Assembly (NCBI GenBank): GCA_902826815.1
Contig: CADEGF010000057.1
Span: 1 to 45,026 of the forward strand
From: an uncultured Mycobacteriaceae bacterium
GTDB taxonomy: Bacteria > Actinomycetota > Actinomycetes > Mycobacteriales > Mycobacteriaceae
Direction: 5' to 3'
Length of the DNA: 45,026 bases
Shown here: positions 1-7,639 of the stretch, piece by piece
Numbering within the stretch: position 1 is the stretch's first letter
How the letters are laid out: each line of letters starts with the position of its first letter
Notes under the pieces: model-generated
What the model saw: the letters and a program-made list of their open reading frames with translations, nothing else
Told to the model about the DNA's origin: nothing
Databases searched by the model: none
Translations under genes and position numbers: made by a program

Positions 1-91
1 TCCACCACAATCCGCAACCATCGCAGCGCCATCGGTGGCTGACTGCTTTCCAGCACTGTTGCCGCGCGGCCTGCGCAAGGAGGCCGACTCA

Positions 92-493
92 ATGTCGTTG
101 GAAACTTGGGACATTTTCCAGAGCACGTATGCGTCGACCGGCCCGCTGCGGCTCGGTCAGTGGAGCTGCACCGATGACGAGTGCCCTTCGGCCAGGCTCG
201 GTCCTCAGCCGCGGAACTACCAGGCGACATTGGCGATCGGCGACCAGATCAGTACCGCGACGGCGGCTGCGTCGGGCCCGATCGCCGCGTTGACGGAGAT
301 GCTGTACGAACACGGCATCCCCGTCGAGATGACGTCGTTCCACCAGATTGCCGCCAACGGCGAAACCGCCACGTTCATCAGAGGAGGCGACGGCTACCGC
401 GCCGAGTGGGCGATGGGTCTGGACGAAGACGCGACGCAGTCGGCGCTGCGCGCGGTCATCGCGTGTGCGAACCGGCTCTCGTCAACCGGATAA
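92..493 (+). CDS. Stand-alone LeuA regulatory-domain protein
   Basis: A 133-residue protein resembling the C-terminal regulatory (LeuA_dimer) domain of 2-isopropylmalate synthase without the catalytic TIM barrel. The family-like parts are the stretch with SGPIAALTEML and a following GIPVEM, and the C-terminal AVIACANRL, which parallels the SGP.AAL / VSAVNR pattern of LeuA tails. The start is ATG 92 because AAGGAGG at 77-83 lies 8 nt upstream; the longer reading frame from 35 has no such site. In LeuA this domain binds leucine, so a leucine-sensing or partner-binding role is possible but only inferred. A bidirectional-looking terminator follows at once. The family call rests on pattern recognition only. 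Confidence 0.65.
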   Translation: MSLETWDIFQSTYASTGPLRLGQWSCTDDECPSARLGPQPRNYQATLAIGDQISTATAAASGPIAALTEMLYEHGIPVEMTSFHQIAANGETATFIRGGDGYRAEWAMGLDEDATQSALRAVIACANRLSSTG

Positions 494-495
494 AC

Positions 496-529
496 GAAAC
501 CGCCCCGGCACTGAACCGGGGCGGCTTTC
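496..529 (+). terminator. Strong GC hairpin terminator
   Basis: A perfect 9-bp stem, CCGCCCCGG (500-508) and CCGGGGCGG (516-524), has a 7-nt loop and is flanked by GAAA before and CTTTC after. It starts 6 nt after the stop of the LeuA-domain gene. The near-symmetrical A/T flanks mean it could also stop transcription from the minus strand. Confidence 0.75.
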
Positions 530-541
530 ACAAATCCTCGA

Positions 542-739
542 CTAAGCGGATGAACTGGAACTAACCAGTTCCCGATCGGCTTCGCGCACGACCGCGTCGA
601 TTTCATCGCGCCTGCCGACCCTGCCGATGGCCGCAGATGCCTGCGACGGCGTGATCTGCCGCCGCTCGAGTGCGCGACCAATCGCAACGATTTCCATTGT
701 CTCTGATACGAACTGGCGCAACCTCGACCAATAACCCAT
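542..739 (-). CDS. Small hypothetical protein (65 aa)
   Basis: A possible small gene converging on the terminator at 496-529. The predicted protein has an amphipathic, charged core (ALERRQITPSQASAAIGRVG followed by RRDEIDAVVREADREL) and a serine-rich tail. It could form two or three short helices, and I recognise no domain. The start is uncertain: ATG 739 or ATG 697 (MEIVAIG...), and neither has a good Shine-Dalgarno. Composition is coding-like at the C-terminal end. Treat it as tentative. Confidence 0.4.
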   Translation of the reverse strand: MGYWSRLRQFVSETMEIVAIGRALERRQITPSQASAAIGRVGRRDEIDAVVREADRELVSSSSSA

Positions 740-991
740 GCGTCAAACACCGTCTTTCGTTCTCTCTGTGCCCACACATTCATGTGTCCATACAGTTCAA
801 CGACAACGGTGGCATTACTTTTCCTTGAAGCGCTGTGAAAATGCTCACGACCACGTGATATCCCGCACATCGCAATGGTTATATGGCTTAGGCCATCTTG
901 ACTCGATGAACTGTAAAGCCATTCAGGTATACCGTTCGTGGCCTGCTGGCCCTCGAGAGTCGTTGTCCGATATGCGAATTAGGCTCTGACG
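740..991. other. AT-richer intergenic gap
   Basis: The 252 bp between the small minus-strand gene and the 3' end of the P450 gene are visibly richer in A/T than their surroundings. A plus-strand reading frame of 83 codons crosses the stretch, but its product has no recognisable pattern, a high Cys/His/Arg content and no ribosome site. I see no RNA gene. The gap may hold the promoter of the small gene at 542-739. Confidence 0.4.
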
Positions 992-2476
992 TTACCGCAA
1001 CGGGCGCAATACGATCGGCATGCCGTCCATCGGCACCGGCATGCCGCCGTAGTCGTAGCGCGGCTCATAGCCCGGCCGGGGGAGTTCTAGGCGATAGCGG
1101 CGCAACAGCCGGTGCATGATCGTCTTGACCTCGAGCTGGCCGAACACCATGCCGATGCACTTGTGCGCACCGCCGCCGAACGGGGTGAAGCCGTAGCGAT
1201 GCTTCTTGTGTTCGTTTCGCGGTTCGGCGAAGCGGGCCGGATCGAATGTGTACGGATCGGGGTAGATCTCCTCGAGCCGATGATTCATGCCCGGGTAGGC
1301 GATCACGTTCGTGCCCTCGGGCAGGTAATAGCCGAGCAGTTCGGTATCGCGGACAGTTCGGCGCATCGCCCACTGCACCGGCGACACCAAGCGGATCGAC
1401 TCGTTCATCACCAGGTCCAGCGTTTCGAGCTTCTCCAGCGATTCGATATCTAGCGGTCCGTCGCCGAGTCGGTCCGACTCGTCGCGGCAGCGTTCCTGCC
1501 ACTCTGGGTTGGCGGCCAGGTAGTGCGACATGGTCGTCGCGGTGGACGTCGACGTGTCGTGGGCGGCCATCATCAGGAAGATCATGTGGTTGACGATGTC
1601 CTCGTCGGAGAACCTGTTGCCGTCCTCATCCTCGGACTGACACAACACGGTCAGCAGATCGCTGCCGTCCTTGCCGCGACGCTCCTTCACCCGCTGCTCG
1701 AAGTACCCCTCCAGATACTCGCGGGCTTTCAGGCCACGCCACCACGTGAACGGCGGCACGCCGGTGCGAATGATGGCGTTGCCCGCACGCGTGGTGACGG
1801 TGAAGGCCCGATTCACCTTGGTGACCAGTTCCTTGTCGGTGCCGGGCTCGTGGCCCATGAACACCATCGAGGCGATGTCGAGGGTGAGTTCCTTCATCGC
1901 CGGATACAACAGGAATCGGGGGTCGTTGGCCACCCAGTCCTGGGAGATGACCTTGGAAACCACCTTGTCGACGTGCTCGGTGTAGCCGGCCAGCCGGGTC
2001 CGGACGAACGCCTCCTGCATGATGCGCCGGTGGAACATGTGCTCGTCGAAGTCCAGGAGCATCAGGCCACGCTTGAAGAACGGACCGATGGCGGGCACCC
2101 AGCCTTGCTGAGAGAAGTCCTTGTTGCGGTTGGAGTAGATGGCCTGGATCGCATCGGGACCCAGCGCGGCTACCGACGGGATGATCGGCGAATCGATGAG
2201 CACCATGGGCCCACGAGTCCGGTAGAGGTGCAGCCACCAGTCGGGTCCTCCCCGGAACATCTCGACCATGTGGCCGACGATCGGCAGACCCGAGTCGCCC
2301 ATCACGGGCTTGAGATCGCTCCCTGGCGGCGGCTCGGCCCACGAGTGCTCGGGCCACTGTCGATCCAGGAGCCGCTTCTCGAGCAGACCCATGCCCGGGA
2401 CCGTGAGCATCGGCGAGGTCGTGATGCGCCGCCGGGCCTGGTCGATTACGTAATCCTTGGTGCTGATCGTCGGCAT
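992..2476 (-). CDS. cyp136: Cytochrome P450, CYP136 family
   Basis: A 494-residue haem-thiolate monooxygenase. The I-helix oxygen-activation motif AHDTS is at 305-309, the ExxR salt-bridge motif (E359, R362) in NESIRL, and the haem-binding loop FGGGAHKC at 433-440 makes Cys440 the axial ligand. Redox partners are not encoded nearby and the substrate is unknown. The start has AGGAG about 8 nt upstream. It is divergent from a TetR gene, with a 7-bp-arm palindrome between them, and an SDR follows that TetR gene. This trio is the same as Rv3059-Rv3058c-Rv3057c in M. tuberculosis, which supports the CYP136 assignment. The regulator and dehydrogenase probably act with the P450 on one hydrophobic substrate (inference). 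Confidence 0.88.
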   Translation of the reverse strand: MPTISTKDYVIDQARRRITTSPMLTVPGMGLLEKRLLDRQWPEHSWAEPPPGSDLKPVMGDSGLPIVGHMVEMFRGGPDWWLHLYRTRGPMVLIDSPIIPSVAALGPDAIQAIYSNRNKDFSQQGWVPAIGPFFKRGLMLLDFDEHMFHRRIMQEAFVRTRLAGYTEHVDKVVSKVISQDWVANDPRFLLYPAMKELTLDIASMVFMGHEPGTDKELVTKVNRAFTVTTRAGNAIIRTGVPPFTWWRGLKAREYLEGYFEQRVKERRGKDGSDLLTVLCQSEDEDGNRFSDEDIVNHMIFLMMAAHDTSTSTATTMSHYLAANPEWQERCRDESDRLGDGPLDIESLEKLETLDLVMNESIRLVSPVQWAMRRTVRDTELLGYYLPEGTNVIAYPGMNHRLEEIYPDPYTFDPARFAEPRNEHKKHRYGFTPFGGGAHKCIGMVFGQLEVKTIMHRLLRRYRLELPRPGYEPRYDYGGMPVPMDGMPIVLRPLR

Positions 2477-2540
2477 TCAAATGCTCCTGAAGCAGAAAGA
2501 CTGTGGCCGTTGTCACTCCTATCTCCATAGTGAATGGCAT

Positions 2541-2558
2541 ACTTGACGCATGTCAAGT
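2541..2558. promoter_or_regulatory. Palindromic TetR operator candidate
   Basis: ACTTGAC (2541-2547) and GTCAAGT (2552-2558) are perfect inverted arms with a 4-bp spacer. They lie midway in the roughly 100 bp between the divergent P450 and TetR genes. On the minus strand the palindrome contains TTGACA, a good -35 for the P450. The adjacent TetR protein is the natural ligand (inference). Confidence 0.65.
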
Positions 2559-2577
2559 TTTGCCGTGGTGAGTCGTG

Positions 2578-3231
2578 ATGCCAAGGTTCATGGACATGAC
2601 CGCTGAATCCGCGCCCCAGGAGATCCGCCGCAGCAGGGGCGACCGGCAACGCGACGCGATCATCGCGGCGGTCCGCGACCTACTTCACGAGAGGTCCTTC
2701 GCCGACCTGTCGGTCAGCACCATCAGCGAGCGGGCAGGCGTCGCGCGATCCGGCTTCTATTTCTACTTCGATTCGAAATACGCGGTCCTCGCGGTGATCC
2801 TGGCCGACGCGGGCGAGCTACTCGACAGCCTGACCCACCACTTCGCGCCGCGTGAACCGGGAGAGACGCCCGCGGCGTTCGCCCAGCGGATGGTCGGCAA
2901 CGCCGCAGAGGTCTGGGCGAACGACAATCCCGTGTTGGCGGCATGCGAGGTGGCCCGCAATACGGACGCGCAGATCCGCGAGATGATGGACGACTTCTAC
3001 GACGGCATCATCGACAAGCTCATCACCTTGCTGGAGCAGGACCCCGAGGCGCGCCCCGTCTCCGACGACCTGCCTGCCCTGGTGCGGACACTGGCGGCGA
3101 CGACCACGATGACGGTGACGAAGGACAGCGCATTCGTCGGCCGCGGCGCTGATCCCAGCCGTGCCGTCGATGCCGTCGAGCGGCTGTGGGTGTCCGCCAT
3201 CTGGGGGAGCGAACACGTCCGCAAGAAGTAG
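2578..3231 (+). CDS. TetR-family regulator of the P450 locus
   Basis: A 217-residue repressor-type protein. The N-terminal helix-turn-helix spans about residues 20-65 (RDAIIAAVRDLL, then FADLSVSTISERAGVARSGFY) and is followed by a helical ligand-binding domain with a C-terminal dimerisation part. ATG 2578 is preferred over GTG 2575 because GGTGAG at 2566-2571 is spaced 6 nt from it. It is transcribed away from cyp136 across a palindromic operator and is followed after 9 bp by an SDR gene, so it likely controls both directions. By position it matches Rv3058c. The inducer is unknown. Confidence 0.85.
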   Translation: MPRFMDMTAESAPQEIRRSRGDRQRDAIIAAVRDLLHERSFADLSVSTISERAGVARSGFYFYFDSKYAVLAVILADAGELLDSLTHHFAPREPGETPAAFAQRMVGNAAEVWANDNPVLAACEVARNTDAQIREMMDDFYDGIIDKLITLLEQDPEARPVSDDLPALVRTLAATTTMTVTKDSAFVGRGADPSRAVDAVERLWVSAIWGSEHVRKK

Positions 3232-3240
3232 GTCAGTATC

Positions 3241-4104
3241 GTGACCGCCATGGCGCAGAGCGGCTTTGACGGCAAACGTTGTTTCCTGACCGGTGCCGCC
3301 AGCGGCATCGGGCGCGCGACCGCGCTGAAGCTCGCAGCGCAGGGAGCCGAGCTGTACCTGACCGACCGCGATGCCGAAGGCCTCGAGACGACGGTCGCCG
3401 ACGCCCTTGCCCTCGGCGCGAAGGTGCCAGAGCACCGTGCGCTGGACATCTCGGATTACCAGGCCGTCACGCAGTTCGCCGCCGATATCCATGCCAACCA
3501 CCCGGCCATGGACGTGGTGATGAACATCGCCGGTGTCTCAGCCTGGGGCACGGTCGACCGCCTCACCCACGACCACTGGAAATCGATGGTCGACATCAAC
3601 CTGATGGGGCCGATCCACGTGATCGAGTCGTTCCTGCCGCCGATGGTCGAGGCGCGCAGGGGCGGCCACCTGGTCAATGTATCCTCGGCTGCCGGGCTGG
3701 TCGCGCTGCCATGGCACGCCGCCTACAGCGCGAGCAAGTACGGCCTGCGCGGGCTTTCCGAGGTGCTGCGGTTCGACCTGGCGCGGCATCGCATCGGGGT
3801 GTCCGTCGTGGTGCCCGGCGCGGTGAAAACGCCTCTGGTGCAGTCCGTTCAGATCGCAGGCGTGAACCGCGATGACCCCAACGTGAAGAAGTGGACCGAC
3901 CGCTTCGCCGGTCATGCGGTCTCGCCGGAACATGTCGCGGACCGGATCCTGCGCGGTGTCTCGAGAAACAGGTTCCTCATTTACACCTCGCCGGATATCC
4001 GCGCGCTCTACATGTTCAAGCGTGCGGCGTGGTGGCCCTACAGTGTCGCGATGCGGCAGGCCAACGTCGTGTTCAGCCGGGCGCTGCGATCCGGCCTGCA
4101 GTAG
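3241..4104 (+). CDS. Short-chain dehydrogenase/reductase
   Basis: A 287-residue classical SDR. The cofactor motif TGAASGIG is at 17-24, NIAG at 95-98, the catalytic Asn at 120, a Ser at 148/149, and Y162/K166 in YSASK. Such enzymes oxidise or reduce alcohols and ketones with NAD(P)H. It starts 9 bp after the TetR gene and is probably co-transcribed with it. ATG 3250 is an alternative to GTG 3241, and neither has a strong ribosome site. The C-terminus is basic and hydrophobic (FKRAAWWPYS) and may touch the membrane. It is positionally equivalent to Rv3057c. The substrate is unknown, plausibly shared with the neighbouring P450. Confidence 0.87.
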   Translation: MTAMAQSGFDGKRCFLTGAASGIGRATALKLAAQGAELYLTDRDAEGLETTVADALALGAKVPEHRALDISDYQAVTQFAADIHANHPAMDVVMNIAGVSAWGTVDRLTHDHWKSMVDINLMGPIHVIESFLPPMVEARRGGHLVNVSSAAGLVALPWHAAYSASKYGLRGLSEVLRFDLARHRIGVSVVVPGAVKTPLVQSVQIAGVNRDDPNVKKWTDRFAGHAVSPEHVADRILRGVSRNRFLIYTSPDIRALYMFKRAAWWPYSVAMRQANVVFSRALRSGLQ

Positions 4105-4110
4105 GTCCGC

Positions 4111-5298
4111 TCAGCGCTTGCCCCAGTCCCACGGCGGCGCGGTGAGCATGCCGAGACCGTCGATGCGTGTCTCGCCGACGTCTTTGTACAGCGGGAGCTC
4201 CACCGCAGGGGTATCGGCTTCGGCGTCGGCGATGGGCATCGTGCCCAGGGACTCCAGCATCGCCTTCGAGTGGGTGACCACGAGGACCTGGGTCGTGTTC
4301 GCTGCGGCCGCGATCAGGGATGCCAAGGGCGCCAACAGGTCCGGGTGCAGAGATGTTTCCGGCTCGTTGAGGACCATCAGCGACGGCGGCTGCGGGCTGA
4401 GCAGTGCGGCGGCCCACAACAGGAAACGCAGTGTGCCGTCGGAGAGTTCGGCCGCGCGCAGGGGACGCAGCATGCCGCGCTGGTGCAATTGGAGTTCGAA
4501 CAGCCCGTCGTTGACCGCCACCGACACCGTCGCGCCGTCGAATGCGTCGGCGACCGCGCGGGAGAGGTCGTCGAACCCGGCCTCGATGATCGTCTGGACT
4601 GCCGCCGCGACGTCGCGGCCGTCGTCGGACAGCACGGGTGTGCGGGTGCCGATGTGGGGGAGCCGCGACGGGGCGTCGGCGTCGACCCGGAATCCGTCGT
4701 AGAACCGCCAGGTACGAAGCCGCTGGCGCACCGCGGCCAACTCGGGGTGGGCGCCGGGATGGGCGTATTCGGCGAGCACACTGCGGTAGAGCGGCAGCGC
4801 GCGCGACACCTGGTCGAAACCCCGCCCGGTCTCGGAGCTGACCTCGACGTACTCCCTGGAGCGCCGGACCAGCGTCGAGCCGGAACGCATGATCGGGCCC
4901 GCGAACACCACCTCGCGCTTGATCTCGGGGTCGAACGCGAACAGCGAGCCATGGCCGGCCATCTGAGGGAGACCGAGGTCGACGAGATATCCGAAATCGT
5001 CTGATGCGAACCCGAGTTCGAGTGCGACGGGGCCCCTTCTGGTTGTTCCCTCGACCCGGCCGGTCCTGCGTGCGCCGGTCAGCTGTTCCGGGCCGGCCCA
5101 CAGCACCGAGTCCAACCCGCCCTCGCGGGCCAGCGATCCGATCACCTCGCCGCGCCCGCAGTCGGCCAGTAGGCGCAGTGCGCGGTATAGCGAGGATTTG
5201 CCGGTGCCGTTGGCGCCGGTGACGAGGGTGAGGCGACGGACCGGCAGCACGATCTCGCGTAGCGAGCGATATCCGCGGATCGCGATCGTCTGCAGCAT
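4111..5298 (-). CDS. RecF/OLD-like AAA ATPase (COG4637 type)
   Basis: A 395-residue ABC-type ATPase of the SMC/RecF/OLD group. It has Walker A GANGTGKSS at 28-36, a signature-like LSDGTLR at 285-291, Walker B LMVLNEPE at 307-314 and an H-loop His at 343 (VTHS). No nuclease (TOPRIM) domain is visible. Such stand-alone ATPases are poorly characterised, and roles in DNA repair or phage resistance are speculative. It lies 27 bp downstream of dinB2 on the same strand, which hints at a DNA-damage operon. A TACCCT hexamer at 5305-5310 ends 6 nt before the ATG, so a separate leaderless transcript is possible. It is convergent with the SDR, with 6 bp between stops. Confidence 0.8.
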   Translation of the reverse strand: MLQTIAIRGYRSLREIVLPVRRLTLVTGANGTGKSSLYRALRLLADCGRGEVIGSLAREGGLDSVLWAGPEQLTGARRTGRVEGTTRRGPVALELGFASDDFGYLVDLGLPQMAGHGSLFAFDPEIKREVVFAGPIMRSGSTLVRRSREYVEVSSETGRGFDQVSRALPLYRSVLAEYAHPGAHPELAAVRQRLRTWRFYDGFRVDADAPSRLPHIGTRTPVLSDDGRDVAAAVQTIIEAGFDDLSRAVADAFDGATVSVAVNDGLFELQLHQRGMLRPLRAAELSDGTLRFLLWAAALLSPQPPSLMVLNEPETSLHPDLLAPLASLIAAAANTTQVLVVTHSKAMLESLGTMPIADAEADTPAVELPLYKDVGETRIDGLGMLTAPPWDWGKR

Positions 5299-5325
5299 GT
5301 GGCGAGGGTATTGCCCGGGTCTGAC

Positions 5326-6408
5326 TCAGTAGCCGTCCGGCGGCGGTGCGAGCTCGAGCCGCACACCGAGCAGCCGGACGGGACGGTCGAGTTCGAACTG
5401 GTCGAGCAGCTGCAGCGCGGTCTGCGTGATGAGCTCGCCGTCGGTGCCCGCCGACGGCAGCTTGCGGATCTTGGTGCGGGTGTAGAACGTCTGGGTGCGC
5501 ACCGTCACGGCAACCCGGGTGACGATGCGACCCTGGCCGACGATCTCGGCGAGCGTCTCGCGGGCGAGGTCGACGACGGCCGAGTCCATCGCGGCGCGTT
5601 CGGTCAGATCCTCGGGAAAGGTGACGACGTGGCTGCGGGATCGCGGCACCCACGGCTCGGCGCTGACGTTCGTATCGCCGCCACCCTTGGCCAGCAGCAG
5701 GATCCACAGCCCCGTGGTCGGCCCGAACGTCGACGTCAGCAGCGCGGCATCGGCGGCGGCAAGGTCGGCGACAGTCGTGATACCAAGCCCGACAAGCTTT
5801 TTGGCGGTCTTCGGTCCGACGCCCCACAAGGCGTCGACCGCGCGGTCGCCCATGACGGTCATCCAATTGGCTTCGGTCAGCTGATAGATTCCCGCAGGCT
5901 TGCCGAAGCCCGTCGCGACCTTCGCGCGCTGCTTGTTGTCGCTGATACCGACCGAGCAGGACAGTCCGGCGCCCGCCGCGACGACCTGGCGGATCTGCCG
6001 TGCAAGTGCGATCGGGTTCTCCGCGTCCGCCAATTCGGCGCCGACGTAGGCCTCGTCCCAACCCCAGACCTCGACCGGATGACCTAGATCGCGCAGCAGA
6101 CCCATCACCTCTTCGGACGCTTCGTCATACGCATCGGTGTCCAATGGCAGAAAAACCGCGTCGGGGCATTTGCGTGCCGCCGTGCGAAGAGGCATCCCGG
6201 CGTGCACACCGCACTCACGTGCCGGATACGACGCGCACGTCACGACCTTTCGCGGCTCGGTCGGGTCGCCGTTACCGCCCACGACGATCGGCAGCCCTGC
6301 GAGATCGGGGTTGCGGCGCACTTCGACCGCGGCCTGGAACTGGTCGAGGTCGACGTGCAGGATCCAATTGCTCAATTGCCGCAGAGCTTGCGCGCCAAGC
6401 TCTCCCAC
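5326..6408 (-). CDS. dinB2: Y-family DNA polymerase IV, DinB2 type
   Basis: A translesion polymerase of up to 360 residues. The palm carboxylates D20 and D22 are in HVDLDQF, and D118/E119 are in WGWDEAY; the thumb/little-finger part ends at RLLGVRLEL. I see no C-terminal clamp-binding QL-LF motif, as is the case for mycobacterial DinB2. The residue after HVDLDQF, the steric-gate position, is Gln25; M. smegmatis DinB2 has Leu there and E. coli DinB has Phe. The start is uncertain: GTG 6408 overlaps the upstream TetR gene by 37 bp, or TTG 6375 would overlap its stop as TTGA and give a start near the known family start. It matches Rv3056 (dinP). Confidence 0.88.
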   Translation of the reverse strand: MGELGAQALRQLSNWILHVDLDQFQAAVEVRRNPDLAGLPIVVGGNGDPTEPRKVVTCASYPARECGVHAGMPLRTAARKCPDAVFLPLDTDAYDEASEEVMGLLRDLGHPVEVWGWDEAYVGAELADAENPIALARQIRQVVAAGAGLSCSVGISDNKQRAKVATGFGKPAGIYQLTEANWMTVMGDRAVDALWGVGPKTAKKLVGLGITTVADLAAADAALLTSTFGPTTGLWILLLAKGGGDTNVSAEPWVPRSRSHVVTFPEDLTERAAMDSAVVDLARETLAEIVGQGRIVTRVAVTVRTQTFYTRTKIRKLPSAGTDGELITQTALQLLDQFELDRPVRLLGVRLELAPPPDGY

Positions 6409-6971
6409 TTGTCGCCGAGGGATTCGAGGGTTTCGCCGCGGTCGGTGAGTTGGTGATGGACGTAGTCGGCGTCGAGTAGCGCCAGTAGTGCGTCGGCCTG
6501 CGCGTCGAGGTCACCGGTGGTGCCCGCGGTGTCGAGCAGAAGCCGAACGTGCGTGTGCCCCACCATCGCCGGAGCACTGTAGCGGGTTTCCGGATCGCGG
6601 TTGGCGGCCGACAGCAGCGCTTGGTGGGCCGCAGCGAAACACAGCCGGGCCCGCCCGAAGGCCAGCAGGCGTTCCAGTGCCGGTGCGTCCGGCCCTAGCG
6701 GCGGTGGGCCGAACAGGAACGCCTCCTGGATGGCCCGCTCGTCCTCGTCGAGCAGCACCATCATCAGCCCGGCCCTGCTGCCGAACCGGCGGAACACGGT
6801 GCCCTTGCCGACGCCGGCGGCCGCGGCGATATCGTCCATCGAAACCGCATCCGCGCCGTGTTCGGCGATGAGCCGACGCGCGGCGTCGAGCAGCAGCACC
6901 CGGTTGCGCGCGGCGTCGCCCCGCTCATGCGGAGTCGATACCGGCAGGTCGCCGAGCGGTTGGACGGTCAT
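6372..6971 (-). CDS. TetR-family regulator
   Basis: A 199-residue protein with an N-terminal HTH (DAARRLIAEHG, then VSMDDIAAAAGVGKGTVFRRFGSR) and a C-terminal helical effector domain resembling TetR_C_SBI-type mycobacterial regulators. ATG 6971 is chosen because TAAAGT at 6979-6984 leaves exactly 7 nt to it, the mycobacterial leaderless pattern. A perfect 14-bp palindrome at 7002-7015 lies over the expected -35 and in front of the divergent FMN reductase, so autoregulation plus control of that gene is likely. It overlaps dinB2 at its 3' end. It is positionally equivalent to Rv3055. Confidence 0.85.
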   Translation of the reverse strand: MTVQPLGDLPVSTPHERGDAARNRVLLLDAARRLIAEHGADAVSMDDIAAAAGVGKGTVFRRFGSRAGLMMVLLDEDERAIQEAFLFGPPPLGPDAPALERLLAFGRARLCFAAAHQALLSAANRDPETRYSAPAMVGHTHVRLLLDTAGTTGDLDAQADALLALLDADYVHHQLTDRGETLESLGDKWESLARKLCGN

Positions 6972-6978
6972 TTCTTGC

Positions 6979-6984
6979 ACTTTA
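6979..6984 (-). promoter_or_regulatory. Leaderless -10 (TAAAGT) of the TetR gene
   Basis: On the minus strand TAAAGT is followed by 7 nt and then the ATG at 6971, so transcription would begin at the start codon. The operator at 7002-7015 falls about 17 bp upstream, over the -35 region. Confidence 0.5.
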
Positions 6985-7001
6985 ACGCAGTCGGAATAAA
7001 G

Positions 7002-7015
7002 CGGACTATAGTCCG
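7002..7015. promoter_or_regulatory. Perfect 14-bp palindromic operator
   Basis: CGGACTATAGTCCG is a perfect palindrome in the divergent region between the TetR and FMN-reductase genes. It contains TATAGT, usable as a plus-strand -10 for the reductase. It is the obvious binding site for the adjacent TetR protein (inference). Confidence 0.7.
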
Positions 7016-7093
7016 GTTGGGTCGTGCGAGGATGGGCCGCAAGGGTCCGCGGCGTTTGGGTGGCTAGACGCGAAACATCGAAGGGAATGTGAA

Positions 7094-7636
7094 ATGGCGG
7101 ATGTCAAGGTATTGGCACTGGTGGGCAGCTTGCGCGCGGCATCGATCAATCGTCAGCTGGCCGAACTGGCCGCGGAGAACGCGCCGGACGGCGTCACGGT
7201 GACGGTGTTCGAGGGGCTGGGCGATCTGCCCTTCTACAACGAAGACATCGACAACGACGGCGTACCCGCTTCGGTCGTCGCGCTGCGCGAGGCCGCGGCC
7301 GGGTCGGACGCCGCACTCGTCGTCACCCCCGAGTACAACGGCAGCATTCCCGGTGTGCTGAAGAACGCGATCGACTGGCTGTCGCGCCCGTTCGGCAACA
7401 GTGCGCTGAAGGACAAGCCGACCGCGGTCATCGGCGCGGCACTCGGTCAGTACGGCGGCGTGTGGGCGCACGACGAGACCCGCAAGTCCTTCGGGATCGC
7501 CGGGCCGCGCATCGTCGAGGATCTCAAGCTCTCGGTGCCGGCCAAATCGCTGGACGGCAAGCACCCGAGGGAGAACGCCGAGGTCGTCGCGAACCTGCGC
7601 GACATCGTCGGCAAGCTGGCCGCCGAAGTCGGCTGA
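7094..7636 (+). CDS. NADPH-dependent FMN reductase
   Basis: A 180-residue flavodoxin-fold reductase. The N-terminal phosphate-binding loop LVGSLRAASINRQL (about residues 9-22) and the PEYNGSIPGVLKNAIDWLSR block (from about residue 81) are diagnostic. Such enzymes use NAD(P)H to reduce FMN or quinones and often answer oxidative or electrophile stress. GAAGGGA at 7080-7086 is the ribosome site. The gene is divergent from a TetR regulator with a palindromic operator between, so repressor control is likely. Positionally equivalent to Rv3054c. It converges on alkB with only 3 bp between stops. Confidence 0.88.
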   Translation: MADVKVLALVGSLRAASINRQLAELAAENAPDGVTVTVFEGLGDLPFYNEDIDNDGVPASVVALREAAAGSDAALVVTPEYNGSIPGVLKNAIDWLSRPFGNSALKDKPTAVIGAALGQYGGVWAHDETRKSFGIAGPRIVEDLKLSVPAKSLDGKHPRENAEVVANLRDIVGKLAAEVG

Positions 7637-7639
7637 CGT

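Noticed and set aside
738-989. Plus-strand open frame of 83 codons
   Set aside because: No ribosome site, odd composition and no recognisable motif; more likely part of an AT-richer intergenic stretch.
1523-2530. Long plus-strand frame across cyp136
   Set aside because: It is antisense to a P450 with all catalytic motifs; the open frame is explained by the high-GC third positions of the real gene.
4073-6061. Minus-strand frame of 662 codons
   Set aside because: Arg/Pro-rich translation, in another frame over the ATPase and dinB2 genes, with no domain pattern.
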